Of a DNA stretch of 64,000 bases, positions 55,001 to 64,000 are shown piece by piece. The position numbers and the translations under genes are program-made. How positions within the stretch are numbered: position 1 is the stretch's first letter; each line of letters starts with the position of its first letter. The notes under the pieces were generated by a model, which had not been told where the DNA came from, searched no databases, and saw nothing but the letters and a program-made list of their open reading frames with translations. The stretch is from the NCBI GenBank assembly GCA_016842065.1, contig JAEPDS010000010.1, forward strand, positions 46,145 to 110,144. Direction: 5' to 3'. Source of the stretch: Candidatus Thiodiazotropha sp. 'RUGA' (GTDB lineage Bacteria; Pseudomonadota; Gammaproteobacteria; Chromatiales; Chromatiaceae).

Positions 55001-57853
55001 ATGTCAGAACCGGACATTGAAGCGATTAAAATAAAGAAAGAGCGAGTACGCCTGTTATATGCCAATGGTGTAACTCTGATAATCGCCAATTTTATTGCCG
55101 GCGCGATCTTCTTCTATCTCAACAAGGTGTGGGAGTTTGAACAGGGTTTGATCTGGGGTGGGCTGTTTGCTCTGCTGCTGATCGGGCAGAGCGTGTTGAC
55201 GCTGGCTGCCCGGTATAGCGAACTGGACAGATTGCAGCTCTGGCGATACGCCCTGTTGCCCGGTGTCCTGTTGCTCGGTCTGCTGTGGGCGGGGGCTCTG
55301 GTCCATCTGCTCTTCAATCCCGAATCGACCGAGTTTCTGGTGATCGATCTGGTGCTGATCGGTACGGTGTTTCTGCTTACCGCGCTTTTACTCACCATCG
55401 ATACCTTCTTCAGTATCATTTTCGTACTGGCCGCCTCAATGGTGGTTATGGTGGTTCTGAACGGCGAACAGGGCAGTGTCAGTGAAGAGTTCATTGCCGG
55501 GCTGATCGCCTACGCATTGGCTCTGCTGATCCTGGCCGCCTGGATGACGGTCTATCAACAAGGCTATCTGTTGATCGCCGCCAATCGGGTACTCTTGCAT
55601 GAACGGATGGTGGCATCGGAAACCGAGTTGAGTGAAATGCGCAGCCGGCTGATTCAGGAGAATGATCAGCGTCAATCGGTGGAACAGGAGCTGTTTCTCG
55701 CCAAAGAGCAGGCTGAAGGGGCCAATCTGGCCAAATCAGAGTTCCTGGCTACCATGAGCCATGAGATCCGAACTCCGCTGAATGGTATTCTGCCGATTCT
55801 GGAAATGCTTCTGGAGACCAAGCTGAATGGGGAGCAGAAGCAGTTTGTCGCCACCGCCCTGAACTCCTCTCAACTGCTGCTGAGTATCATCAACGACATT
55901 CTCGACTTCTCCAAGATCGAAGCTGGGAAACTCGATCTTGAGTTTATCGAGCTCAATCTGGAAGGCACCATCGAGCAAGTCACCTCGTTGATGAAGAATG
56001 CAGCCGATCGGCGCAATCTGAAGCTGAATTACCGTATTGACCGGGATGTGCCGAAAACGGTGCGTGGCGATCCGATCCGTCTGCGTCAGATACTCACCAA
56101 TCTGGTGAGTAATGCGGTGAAGTTCACTGAACATGGGGAGGTGTCCGTTGAGGTGACCAATCGTCAGACCTCACGTACCGAGGTGGATCTGATGTTTGCG
56201 GTGCGTGATACCGGTATCGGCATGACCCAGGAGCAGGTGGAGCGCCTGTTCGAACCCTTTTCCCAGGCCGATGCCTCAACCACCCGCAAGCATGGCGGTA
56301 CCGGCCTGGGGCTGGTGATCTGCAAACGCCTGACCGAATTGATGGGGGGCAAGATCGGGGTTAAATCCACACCGGGAAAAGGCTCCTATTTCTGGTTCAT
56401 ACTGCCGATGCGCAAATCACTGCAGGAGATGCCATCCGGCAGGCGCAATCTTCAGGATATCCGTACTCTGTTGCTTGCCGATAAGGCCTCTTCCGAGACC
56501 AGGCAGCTACTCTATGCGCTGAAGGAAGAGGGGATGCTGGTCGAGCAATCCGAGGATCAGTATGACGCGCTCAGCAAACTCAAGTCCTCTGCCAACCTGG
56601 GTGCAAGCTGGCGCTATGAGCTGATGGTGCTTGATGGTGCCCTGTCGAGCGTCAATCTGAGTAAGACCATAGATTCGGCCAGAGAAGTACCCCATATGCG
56701 CGAGGTGGAGATAGTTGCCGTGAATCTGCCTGAAGAGGCTCAGCTCACCTACGAGGCTTTGGGGGTCGAGTGCCTGACTCCTCATACCACTCCGAAAGAG
56801 ATCAAGCAGCGACTCTATCGAATTTTCGATGTTGAGCAGACGCCTGGGGCGGGGACCATGCCGGAGGAGATACCGGTGCCGCGCATGCCCGACGACCACC
56901 TTGCCTGGCAGGACAGTCAGATTGATCTGGTGACGGAATCCCCGGAACCTGGTGCGAAACGGGCAGAGGACATCAAACAGGATCAGCAGCATACCAAGCT
57001 GGTTGGACGGGTTCTGGTGGTCGAGGATAATCCGGTCAATCAGGCCGTGGTGAAGAAGATGCTTGAGAAGGCGGGATTGTCGCCGATAACCTCCAATGAT
57101 GGGGTTGAGGCGATGGAGGCACTGCGCGCCGAACAGTTTGATGTGGTGCTGATGGATTGCCAGATGCCGAGGATGGACGGCTACGAGGCGACGGAAGCGA
57201 TTCGGGAGCGGGAACAGAACCAGGGATTGATGCGTACGCCGGTCATAGCCATGACCGCCAACGCCATGGCCGGGGATCGGGAACGTTGTCTGGCGGTGGG
57301 TATGGATGACTATCTCTCTAAACCGGTAAAGCCGGCGCAACTGGAGAATATGCTGCGTCAATGGTTGCCGATGGAGGAGATGATATCTCCAGGCGAGGAT
57401 GCTAGTCTAAAGGAGGATCTGGGGGGGTCTGATGAAGATGCCGAAGTTGATACATCGAGTGAGGGATTGCTTGAAATTGGTGGAGATACAAGCATGACGG
57501 CAGGCGGTATGATTGACCGCAGTGTGTTGGAAGAACTCTATGAAATCATGGAGGAGGATTTTGTTTCTGTACTCGAGAGTTATCTCAAGAGCGCACCTGG
57601 GCTGATGCTCGGTATTCGGGATGCGGTCAAGTCCGGGGATATGGAAGGGCTGGTTAAATCGGCTCATCCGTTGAAATCGAGCAGTGCCAATGTGGGCGCT
57701 ATGGAGCTCTCGATTCTGGCCCGCGATCTGGAGTTCAAAGGCCGCCAGGGGGATACCAATGGACTGGTTGCCAGTTACAATCAAACCGCTGAGATCTATC
57801 GGCGTTCGATCAGCGAACTCAAGAGTATCGTCGATCGAGGTAGTATTCATTAA
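55001..57853 (+). CDS. Hybrid sensor histidine kinase (HisKA, HATPase, REC, Hpt)
   Basis: 950 residues. About six membrane helices lie at 25-195, followed by a coiled coil (200-245). HisKA has [16 protein letters not shown] (His254). The ATPase has the N box [11 protein letters not shown] and [11 protein letters not shown] degenerate receiver-like stretch (about 485-605) precedes a true receiver ([22 protein letters not shown], Asp719 in [12 protein letters not shown]) and a C-terminal Hpt domain with the phosphorylated His889 in [14 protein letters not shown]. This BarA-like phosphorelay would pass phosphate to a separate regulator not seen here. It is divergent from the Crp/Fnr gene. Confidence 0.92.
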   Translation: MSEPDIEAIKIKKERVRLLYANGVTLIIANFIAGAIFFYLNKVWEFEQGLIWGGLFALLLIGQSVLTLAARYSELDRLQLWRYALLPGVLLLGLLWAGALVHLLFNPESTEFLVIDLVLIGTVFLLTALLLTIDTFFSIIFVLAASMVVMVVLNGEQGSVSEEFIAGLIAYALALLILAAWMTVYQQGYLLIAANRVLLHERMVASETELSEMRSRLIQENDQRQSVEQELFLAKEQAEGANLAKSEFLATMSHEIRTPLNGILPILEMLLETKLNGEQKQFVATALNSSQLLLSIINDILDFSKIEAGKLDLEFIELNLEGTIEQVTSLMKNAADRRNLKLNYRIDRDVPKTVRGDPIRLRQILTNLVSNAVKFTEHGEVSVEVTNRQTSRTEVDLMFAVRDTGIGMTQEQVERLFEPFSQADASTTRKHGGTGLGLVICKRLTELMGGKIGVKSTPGKGSYFWFILPMRKSLQEMPSGRRNLQDIRTLLLADKASSETRQLLYALKEEGMLVEQSEDQYDALSKLKSSANLGASWRYELMVLDGALSSVNLSKTIDSAREVPHMREVEIVAVNLPEEAQLTYEALGVECLTPHTTPKEIKQRLYRIFDVEQTPGAGTMPEEIPVPRMPDDHLAWQDSQIDLVTESPEPGAKRAEDIKQDQQHTKLVGRVLVVEDNPVNQAVVKKMLEKAGLSPITSNDGVEAMEALRAEQFDVVLMDCQMPRMDGYEATEAIREREQNQGLMRTPVIAMTANAMAGDRERCLAVGMDDYLSKPVKPAQLENMLRQWLPMEEMISPGEDASLKEDLGGSDEDAEVDTSSEGLLEIGGDTSMTAGGMIDRSVLEELYEIMEEDFVSVLESYLKSAPGLMLGIRDAVKSGDMEGLVKSAHPLKSSSANVGAMELSILARDLEFKGRQGDTNGLVASYNQTAEIYRRSISELKSIVDRGSIH

Positions 57854-57862
57854 GGTCTATTC

Positions 57863-57883
57863 AGTCCGCAAATGAACGCAAAT
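57863..57883 (+). repeat. Shortened copy of the CGCAAATGAACGC repeat
   Basis: AGTCCGCAAATGAACGCAAA plus T, lacking the middle GAATRAACGC unit of the longer copies at 14894 and 45802. It lies 10 nt after the hybrid kinase stop. Confidence 0.55.
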
Positions 57884-57964
57884 CTGTCTGAAGGCTGATC
57901 AGCTGGCTGGGGATCGGCTGTTCCCCATCTCAAATCCTCAACCAAGCATCACCGGCTCCAATCA

Positions 57965-57989
57965 AATGGATTCGTGTTAACAGGCCCTA
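57965..57989 (+). repeat. End fragment of the TA-flanked repeat family
   Basis: AATGGATTCGTGTTAACAGGCCCTA is almost identical to the right end of the full copy at 45910-46178. It lies in the space between the converging kinase and PhoH genes, 16 nt from the PhoH stop. Confidence 0.6.
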
Positions 57990-58004
57990 ACAGGTTCAAA
58001 TCCG

Positions 58005-59426
58005 TTACAGATTGGCTGAAGCGTAATCGGCCAGGCGTGAGCGTTCACCCCGCTGCAGGGTGATGTGTCCGCTATGGGGCCAATCCTTGAACCGATCCAC
58101 CGCATAGGTAAGACCGGATGTGGTCTCTGTCAGATAGGGGGTATCGATCTGCGCCACATTGCCCAGACAGACGATCTTGGTACCCGGGCCGGCGCGGGTA
58201 ATCAGGGTTTTCATCTGCTTGGGTGTGAGATTTTGTGCTTCGTCGAGAATGATGTACTTGTTCAGGAAGGTTCTGCCGCGCATGAAATTGAGTGAATGGA
58301 TGCGGATCCGGCTACGCAGCAGATCCTCCGTGGCGGCGCGTCCCCACTCTCCCCCTTCGGTCTGGGTGAGTACTTCCAGGTTATCCATCAAAGCCCCCAT
58401 CCAGGGCGTCATTTTTTCCTCCTCCGTACCCGGCAGAAAACCGATGTCCTCACCGACAGGCACAGTAACCCGGGTCATGATGATCTCCCGGTAGAGATTG
58501 AGGTCCAGGGTCTGCACCAACCCTGCGGCCAGTGTCAGCAGGGTCTTGCCGGTGCCGGCGGTGCCTAGCAGGGAGACGAAATCGAGCTCCGGATCGAGCA
58601 GCAGATTGAGTGCGTAGTTCTGTTCCTGGTTACGTGCCGTAATGCCCCAGACCGCATGTTTTGGATTGCTGTAGTCCTCCGCCAGCTCGATGACCGCGCT
58701 CTCCCCCTGTTTCTCTCTGACAATTGCCTGGAAACCTTCGTCGCCTTTCAGGTAGAGACACTGACTGGGATACCAGGACTGGGTATCCGGTCCACTGACC
58801 CGGTAGAAGGTTCTTCCCTCCTCCTGCCAGGACTCCAACTCCTTGGTGTGTTGCTCCCAGAAATCAGCCGCGACCTCATCGAGTCCGCTGTAGAGCAGAT
58901 TGACATCTTCGAGTACCTGATCGTTGCTGTAATCCTCGGCCCGAATACCCAGCACGGTCGCCTTGATACGTAGATTGATATCCTTGGAGACCAGTACGAC
59001 CCGCTTCTCCGGATAGTCGGACTGCAGGCTCAAGGCGGTGGCCAGGATATTGTTGTCCGGGGTGTTTCCCGGCAGGCTCAAGGGTAGATCCTGGCTCACC
59101 GGTTTGGTCTGAAACATCAGATGACCGCTGACTGAATCGGTCGAGCCATTGAATTGCAGGGTATTCAGCGGGATGCCCTGACTGATCGTCTCCTGTGAGA
59201 CATGACCCATCAGCTCATCCAGAAAACGGCTGGTCTGACGCACATTACGCGCCACTTCGGACATGCCTTTCTTGCCTTTGTCCAGCTCTTCAAGCACCAC
59301 CATCGGTAGATAGATATCGTGTTCCTTGAAGCGGAACAGGGCGGTTGGGTCATGCATCAGAACATTGGTGTCCAGGACGAACAGACGGGGTTTCTTAGCT
59401 TGGTTTTCTGACATGCTGGGTCTCAT
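58005..59426 (-). CDS. PIN-domain PhoH family protein
   Basis: 473 residues (starting at 59426, or at the Met codon at 59414). The N-terminal PIN domain starts FVLDTNVLMHDPTALFRFKEHDIYLPMVVLEELDKGK, and the PhoH ATPase has Walker A LLGTAGTGKTLLTLAAG, VTVPVGEDIGFLPGTEEEKM and Walker B KYIILDEAQNLTP. Such PhoH2-type proteins combine a PIN ribonuclease fold with an ATP-dependent RNA helicase. They are often named PhoH or YlaK and their cellular role is little known. It is convergent with the hybrid kinase gene. Confidence 0.92.
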   Translation of the reverse strand: MRPSMSENQAKKPRLFVLDTNVLMHDPTALFRFKEHDIYLPMVVLEELDKGKKGMSEVARNVRQTSRFLDELMGHVSQETISQGIPLNTLQFNGSTDSVSGHLMFQTKPVSQDLPLSLPGNTPDNNILATALSLQSDYPEKRVVLVSKDINLRIKATVLGIRAEDYSNDQVLEDVNLLYSGLDEVAADFWEQHTKELESWQEEGRTFYRVSGPDTQSWYPSQCLYLKGDEGFQAIVREKQGESAVIELAEDYSNPKHAVWGITARNQEQNYALNLLLDPELDFVSLLGTAGTGKTLLTLAAGLVQTLDLNLYREIIMTRVTVPVGEDIGFLPGTEEEKMTPWMGALMDNLEVLTQTEGGEWGRAATEDLLRSRIRIHSLNFMRGRTFLNKYIILDEAQNLTPKQMKTLITRAGPGTKIVCLGNVAQIDTPYLTETTSGLTYAVDRFKDWPHSGHITLQRGERSRLADYASANL

Positions 59427-59492
59427 CTACAGGCAAGCGAATAATGGCCATGGCTGTCGTGTCATGGCGATTGAAAGATAACGGGTACTGGT

Positions 59493-59978
59493 TCAGGAGA
59501 GTTTACCGGATCGCATCGCCTTGAGCGTTTCCAGAACCTCTTCAGCATGGCCTTTGACTTTCACTTTGCGCCATTCATGGCGGAGTTTTCCATCTTCGTC
59601 GATCAGGAATGTGCTGCGTTCGATGCCGCGAACCTTTTTGCCGTACATCGATTTCATCTTGATGACATCGAAGCTGTTGCACAGGGTCTCTTCCTTGTCC
59701 GAAAGCAGCTCGAACGGGAAGCCTTGTTTGGATTTGAAGTTCTCCTGGGCCTTTACCCCGTCACGGGAGACACCAAGAATGACCGCCGACTGACGGCGGA
59801 ACTTGGCGATTGCGGCGCTAAAGTCCAGACCCTCCTGAGTGCAGCCGGGTGTGCTGGCTTTGGGATAGAAGTAGAGCACAATGGGTTTGCCGCGAAAATC
59901 GCTGAATTTTATCTCTTTATCACCCGTAGCCGGCAGAGGGATGTCGGGCACGGTTTTACCAATGGCGATCGAGCTCAT
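59493..59978 (-). CDS. bcp: Bcp/PrxQ-type thioredoxin-dependent peroxiredoxin
   Basis: 161 residues. PIVLYFYPKASTPGCTQEGLDFSAAI holds the peroxidatic Cys (about residue 46). The E. coli TPGCTVQAC resolving cysteine is absent here, so it is a single-Cys-like variant, though another Cys near residue 99 (EETLCNSF) might serve. VILGVSRDGVKAQENFKSKQGFPFELLSDKE and GIERSTFLIDEDGK complete the fold. It reduces hydroperoxides. AAGGAGGA precedes the ATG. The gene order gcvR-bcp-phoH on the minus strand resembles other gammaproteobacteria. Confidence 0.9.
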   Translation of the reverse strand: MSSIAIGKTVPDIPLPATGDKEIKFSDFRGKPIVLYFYPKASTPGCTQEGLDFSAAIAKFRRQSAVILGVSRDGVKAQENFKSKQGFPFELLSDKEETLCNSFDVIKMKSMYGKKVRGIERSTFLIDEDGKLRHEWRKVKVKGHAEEVLETLKAMRSGKLS

Positions 59979-60032
59979 GTGTGGGGACTCCTCCTTAGGG
60001 CCTCAGATGTCAGTTGTCAGTATGAGGTTACA

Positions 60033-60572
60033 CTAGCCTTTGATGGGTTCGATGACGGCGTCCAGATTGAGGGCATCACAGTAATCCATGAACTCCTCTC
60101 TGAGAACGGCGATCTGTCTGTCCGAGGGTATGCCCACGCTCAGGTGGACCGAAAACATCGGGGTGCCGGTATGGGCGGCGGAATAGCTGCTGGTGGTCAT
60201 ATCTTCGATATTGATCTGGCGCTCGGAAAAGAATTCCGCCAGCTTATTGACGATACCCGGATGGTCCATGGAGACCACCTCAACCAGATAGGGTAGCTGG
60301 TTGCTGGATTGAACCCGGCCTTCAGTCCGTTTGCAGATGATGGTCAGCCCTAAATCCTTCTGCAGCTCCGGCACGGCGGATTCCAGCTTGGCCAGGGTGT
60401 TCCATGGGCCCTCGATCAACAGTAGTATGGCAAACTCACCGCCGAGAACGGTCATCCTGCTATCTGTTATGTTGCAACCCTCGTCGAGGATCTTTTTGGA
60501 AAGATTTTTGACGATACCAGGCTGATCTTTGCCAAGTGCGGAGATAACCAAAAAGTTTTTCGGTGTGGTCAT
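60033..60572 (-). CDS. gcvR: GcvR-like ACT-domain protein (glycine cleavage regulator)
   Basis: 179 residues with two ACT domains: FLVISALGKDQPGIVKNLSKKILDEGCNITDSRMTVLGGEFAILLLIEG and LVEVVSMDHPGIVNKLAEFFSERQINIEDMTTSSYSA. GcvR interacts with GcvA and represses the glycine cleavage operon in response to glycine. No gcv genes are nearby. It lies upstream of bcp on the same strand, an arrangement known in gammaproteobacteria. The function is assigned from fold and neighbourhood. Confidence 0.85.
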   Translation of the reverse strand: MTTPKNFLVISALGKDQPGIVKNLSKKILDEGCNITDSRMTVLGGEFAILLLIEGPWNTLAKLESAVPELQKDLGLTIICKRTEGRVQSSNQLPYLVEVVSMDHPGIVNKLAEFFSERQINIEDMTTSSYSAAHTGTPMFSVHLSVGIPSDRQIAVLREEFMDYCDALNLDAVIEPIKG

Positions 60573-60886
60573 TGAACTCTCTTAACCCCAGTTATTGTTC
60601 ATGCTTGTGTCGAGTGTAACACCAGGAATGAGCCGCAAGCGATATTTCATGAGCATCTCATGGTTTATAGCCAAATTGGCGGGCTAAAGAGGGCCCGGCA
60701 CTCTAGTGACGGTCCGTTCAAGAGCCATCTGTGGCCAAAGGCATGTGATTCCACCGGGAAACCAGTACCTTAAGCTCCACACACCTACGTAGCCCACAGT
60801 TTCAGCCTGAAAATATACACTACTTGTCAGAGTCACGAGCCACAGGCTAACATTGCGGATTGAGTTAAAGTTAGGGGTGTGGACTG
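60573..60886. other. 314-nt divergent promoter region of gcvR and dapA
   Basis: No gene was seen. A possible dapA promoter is TTGTCA (60824-60829) and TAACAT (60848-60853), 18 nt apart. A perfect palindrome or riboswitch fold was not found. Confidence 0.45.
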
Positions 60887-61762
60887 ATGTTTCACGGCAG
60901 TATGGTAGCAATGATCACTCCGATGAGTGAAGACGGCGTCCTGGATGACAACGCCTTGCGGCGCTTGGTGGATTTTCACGTCGAGCAAGGCACTGACGCC
61001 ATTGTCGCCGTTGGTACCACCGGCGAATCGGCTACTCTGGATGAAGAGGAGCATTGTGCGGTGATTCGCCGGGTGGTTGAGTATGTGGCTGGACGGATTC
61101 CGGTGATTGCCGGTACCGGCGCCAATGCTACCCGGGAGGCGATTGATCTGACCCGCTGCGCCAAGCAGGCGGGCGCCGATGCCTGTCTGTTGGTGACCCC
61201 CTACTACAACAAGCCCACCCAGGAGGGGCTGTACCAGCACTTCAAGGCAGTGGCAGAGGCGGTGGAAATACCGCAGATCCTCTACAATGTACCCGGCCGT
61301 ACCGCTTGTGACATGCTGCCTGAGACCGTGGGTCGACTCTCATCGGTGGCCAATATCGTCGGTATCAAAGAGGCGACAGGTGATCTGGATCGGTTGCATC
61401 AGATTCGGGATCTGTGTGGATCCGAGTTTGAGCTCTACAGTGGTGATGACGCCACCGGTTGCGAGTTTCTGCTGCAGGGTGGACATGGGGTCATCTCCGT
61501 GACGGCGAACGTTGCGCCGAAATTGATGCATGAGATGGTGGCGGCGGCACTGGCTGGAAAGCGGGCTGAGGCCGAGTCTCTCGATCAGCAGCTGGCCGGC
61601 CTGCACAGTGCGCTGTTTGTGGAATCAAGCCCGATTCCCGTCAAGTGGGCGATGTCTGAGCTTGGCTTGGCGGACAAAGGCATCCGGCTGCCGTTGACCT
61701 GGATGACTGCCTCTTCCGAGCCTGAGGTTCGTAAGGCGATGCAGCAGGCCGGGGTTTTGTGA
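60887..61762 (+). CDS. dapA: 4-hydroxy-tetrahydrodipicolinate synthase
   Basis: 291 residues. [21 protein letters not shown], the GTTGESATL loop that binds pyruvate-derived substrate, [12 protein letters not shown] (catalytic Tyr region), VPGRTACDM and [11 protein letters not shown] with the Schiff-base Lys161. It condenses pyruvate and aspartate semialdehyde in lysine and peptidoglycan-diaminopimelate synthesis. Full length. The outer-membrane gene bamC follows, as in E. coli. Confidence 0.96.
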   Translation: MFHGSMVAMITPMSEDGVLDDNALRRLVDFHVEQGTDAIVAVGTTGESATLDEEEHCAVIRRVVEYVAGRIPVIAGTGANATREAIDLTRCAKQAGADACLLVTPYYNKPTQEGLYQHFKAVAEAVEIPQILYNVPGRTACDMLPETVGRLSSVANIVGIKEATGDLDRLHQIRDLCGSEFELYSGDDATGCEFLLQGGHGVISVTANVAPKLMHEMVAAALAGKRAEAESLDQQLAGLHSALFVESSPIPVKWAMSELGLADKGIRLPLTWMTASSEPEVRKAMQQAGVL

Positions 61763-61879
61763 TCGCGGCTGTTGTGGCTGTTAGGCCCTCAATATCTCCG
61801 TCTCAGACAAGGCTTGGTAAACTCGATGTTCAAATCCTTGTCATAGGCAACAGAGTACAATCTGATAAAACTTCATAAT

Positions 61880-63022
61880 ATGCGTTTAAACCCAACTCTT
61901 CTGTCTCTTATCCTGTTAATTCTGTTTATCACCGGCTGTAGTTCCGACGGGGGGTATTTCTCCGATTCGGAACGTGAATATCGCAGCCAGAAAGAGAGTG
62001 TGGACGATCTGGAGATCCCGCCGGATCTTTCAAGCAGTGCGATTCAGGATGCGATGACCATTCCCGGCGCAGGAAGTGCATCCTACGAGGAGTATGCCAA
62101 CCAGAGGGAAAAACGCAGCTTTGGCACCATTGTGGCTGAAGAGGTGCTGCCTTCATTTGAAGGCATCCAGGTTGAGCGGGATGGTGACAAACGCTGGCTG
62201 GTGATTGCGGCAACGCCCACAAAGGTTTGGCCAAAAGTGGTTGAGTTCTGGCGTAAGAACGGCCTACTGCTGGTGGAACAGAATCCGGCGGTGGGTGTGA
62301 TGAAGACCGACTGGCTGGAGAGCCGGGCTGATATCAAACAGGGTTACATCACTGAATTCTTCCGCCAGGCGCTGGGTAGTGTCTATGCCTCAGCGACGAG
62401 AGACCAGTTTCGCGTGCGTCTTGATCATGGTCTGGAACCCGGCACCACGGAGCTCTATCTGACTCATCGTGGCATGGAGGAGAAGCTGAAAGAGGATATC
62501 AGTGGTGATGCCGACACCACATACTGGTCTCCCAGGCCGAACGATCCGGATATCGAGGCCTCGATGTTGCGCAGTCTGATGGTCCATCTGGGTGTTGCCA
62601 ACGAAAAAGCGCAACAGGCCATCTCCGCACCGGATGCCAAACAGGATCGGGCTCGTCTGGTCGAGACTGGCGAGCAGCCTGAATTATGGATTGATGAGGC
62701 CTTTGCACGGGCCTGGCGTCTGACTGGGGTTGCCCTGGACCGGGTAGGTTTTGCGGTGGAAGACCGGGACCGCTCCAGTGGTACCTATTTCGTTCGCTAC
62801 AGCAACCTGCTCAATGAAGAACAGGAAGAGAAGGACTTCTTCTCTATGCTGGCTTTCTGGGACGATGAAGAGAGCAAGATCGATACTGAGGTTCAATATC
62901 AGGTGAAACTGCTGGCGGAAGGGGAGTCTACCCGTGTGGTGGTGAGAGATGAGCAGGGTGAAGCCGCCGATCAGGCAGCTGTTGAAACCATTTTGAGTCT
63001 GATCCACGAACAGATACGCTGA
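61880..63022 (+). CDS. bamC: Outer membrane assembly lipoprotein BamC
   Basis: 380 residues. The lipobox ILFITGCSSDGG puts the lipidated Cys at residue 20. An unstructured N-terminal part contains LEIPPDLSS, the segment that binds BamD. Two helix-grip domains follow (about 90-215 and 260-380: WLVIAATPTKVWPKVVEFWRKNGLLL; AWRLTGVALDRVGFAVEDRDRS). It belongs to the Bam complex that inserts outer-membrane barrels. The dapA-bamC order supports the symbol. Confidence 0.93.
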   Translation: MRLNPTLLSLILLILFITGCSSDGGYFSDSEREYRSQKESVDDLEIPPDLSSSAIQDAMTIPGAGSASYEEYANQREKRSFGTIVAEEVLPSFEGIQVERDGDKRWLVIAATPTKVWPKVVEFWRKNGLLLVEQNPAVGVMKTDWLESRADIKQGYITEFFRQALGSVYASATRDQFRVRLDHGLEPGTTELYLTHRGMEEKLKEDISGDADTTYWSPRPNDPDIEASMLRSLMVHLGVANEKAQQAISAPDAKQDRARLVETGEQPELWIDEAFARAWRLTGVALDRVGFAVEDRDRSSGTYFVRYSNLLNEEQEEKDFFSMLAFWDDEESKIDTEVQYQVKLLAEGESTRVVVRDEQGEAADQAAVETILSLIHEQIR

Positions 63023-63027
63023 TACCG

Positions 63028-63795
63028 ATGTCTTTACGATTCGCTTACCTTGGCAGTGGCAGCCGTGGTAATGCACTGCTTATTGAATCAGCCAATGCGA
63101 GAATACTCCTTGATTGCGGTTTTGCGGCTCGGGAGATTGAGCGTCGCTTGGAACAACTGGATGTGGACCCGGCCAGCCTGACCGGGATCCTGATCACCCA
63201 TGAACATGGGGACCATATTCGGGGTGTGGGGACGATGGCACGGCGTTACGCTCTACCGGTGTGGATGACGCCGGGCACCTATCACAGCGCCAGCTATGGA
63301 GAACTGCCCCAGCTCGAGTTGATCGACTGTCACACTGGAGCCTGGAAAATAGAGGATATTGCCATCCACCCCTATCCGGTGCCCCACGATTCAAGAGAAC
63401 CCTGTCAGTTTGTCTTGGCGAGCGGCAAGCAGAGCCTCGGGGTGCTCACCGACGTAGGCCATGTTACGCCCCATATTATCGAGCGATTGCAATCCTGCGA
63501 CAGTCTGGTGCTGGAGTTCAATCATGACCTGCAGATGCTGGCGGAAGGTCCCTATCCCCCGTCGTTACAGGCCAGGGTAGGTGGCAGTCATGGCCATTTG
63601 AGCAATCAGCAGGCACTCCAGTTGCTCAGCCGGGTGCCGGTGGAGCGTTTCAGCCATCTGGTGGCCTCCCATATCAGCGAGAAAAACAACGATCCTGAGT
63701 TGGTCAAGTCGATGGTCTCGCTCCATCTGCCCGAGCTGGAAGCCCGATTCAGTCTGGCTGAGCAGAATTGTGTCAGTGACTGGTTAAGCGTCTAG
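63028..63795 (+). CDS. MBL-fold metallohydrolase (YycJ/WalJ-like)
   Basis: 255 residues, starting 5 nt after bamC. LRFAYLGSGSRGNALLIESANARILLDCGF, then the metal motif LITHEHGDHIRGVGTMARRY (HxHxDH), LTDVGHVTP and the C-terminal HLVASHISEKNNDPEL give the zinc or manganese site. YycJ-like proteins are DNA exonucleases linked to mismatch repair in some bacteria and to cell-wall processes in others. The bamC partner suggests co-transcription only. The sequence to the window end (63796-64000) shows no gene. Confidence 0.87.
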   Translation: MSLRFAYLGSGSRGNALLIESANARILLDCGFAAREIERRLEQLDVDPASLTGILITHEHGDHIRGVGTMARRYALPVWMTPGTYHSASYGELPQLELIDCHTGAWKIEDIAIHPYPVPHDSREPCQFVLASGKQSLGVLTDVGHVTPHIIERLQSCDSLVLEFNHDLQMLAEGPYPPSLQARVGGSHGHLSNQQALQLLSRVPVERFSHLVASHISEKNNDPELVKSMVSLHLPELEARFSLAEQNCVSDWLSV

Positions 63796-64000
63796 AGGGC
63801 CGCAGTCATTAAGGATCAGCCAGACCCACCGGCTGCCCTGTATTGATAACTTTTCCGGGCTGACTGGATTTCTCCTGGCAGGCCCCTGGTCAACTTGCTT
63901 CAGATCACTTAATCCACATAGATTAGAGCATATTGAATTACTTCAATAGCTTTGAATTTCAGTAGCTTGGATATAGACTGGTAAGCTTGATAATGAACGG

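Overview
The window looks like chromosomal DNA of a gammaproteobacterium. BamC, MltF, PldA, KefB/KefG, CysG, GcvR and a PIN-PhoH protein point to that class. A rhodanese-TusA-DsrE2 cluster, a siroheme synthase, a sulfide:quinone-reductase-like flavoprotein and a second rhodanese suggest a sulfur oxidiser, perhaps near Sedimenticola, Candidatus Thiodiazotropha or Chromatiales. The lineage is inferred from gene content; no database search was run. No phage, CRISPR array or intact insertion sequence was seen.

Layout. 0-4.2 kb: 3' end of tadA, pldA, an inositol-monophosphatase-like gene, a 268-bp palindromic element, mltF and tRNA-Ser(CGA). 4.2-9.2 kb: kefB/kefG, then a GFA-family enzyme and an MdaB-like reductase divergent from an HxlR regulator, and a LysE exporter. 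9.3-15 kb: beta-type carbonic anhydrase, DUF2189 membrane protein, YdjM-like protein with a TetR regulator, a secreted unknown protein and dinB. 15-17.9 kb: a large exported DUF6345-like protein and a beta-lactamase-family relic. 18-22.2 kb: a molybdenum hydroxylase operon (iorA-like, iorB-like, xdhC-like, mocA-like). 22.2-25.9 kb: an alkyltransferase-like protein, a phospholipid methyltransferase and egtB-egtD for ergothioneine. 26-32 kb: an AT-richer stretch with an 1821-residue PAS/GAF/GGDEF/EAL-like sensor followed by a bacteriohemerythrin. 32.4-39.4 kb: an RND pump and, on the other strand, an SQR-like flavoprotein, an HMA-like small protein, a membrane fusion protein and an S24-like protein. 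39.6-45.8 kb: Atm1-type ABC exporter with cca, then a NarX/NarL-type pair and a rhodanese. 46.3-49.2 kb: cysG facing rhd-tusA-dsrE2. 49.6-54.8 kb: FadL-type porin, LysR regulator, unknown protein, AI-2E/PerM transporter, DUF2892 protein and a Crp/Fnr regulator. 55-60.6 kb: hybrid histidine kinase, PIN-PhoH, Bcp-type peroxiredoxin and GcvR. 60.9-63.8 kb: dapA, bamC and an MBL-fold hydrolase.

The most unusual signal is in the gaps between genes. A family of TA-flanked palindromic repeats recurs through the window. Its ends read roughly TAGGGYCTGTTAACAC, and its complete copy consists of two inverted half-units of about 110 nt. Several copies abut or supply the stop codons of neighbouring genes. 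A second repeat (CGCAAATGAACGC type) forms a perfect 32-bp inverted repeat around one full copy. Other points of interest are a possible clan-CD-like His/Cys dyad in the DUF6345-like protein, a GGDEF protein with an intact inhibitory site but a degenerate EAL domain, and an S24-like protein without a DNA-binding domain and with Arg at the usual catalytic Lys position.
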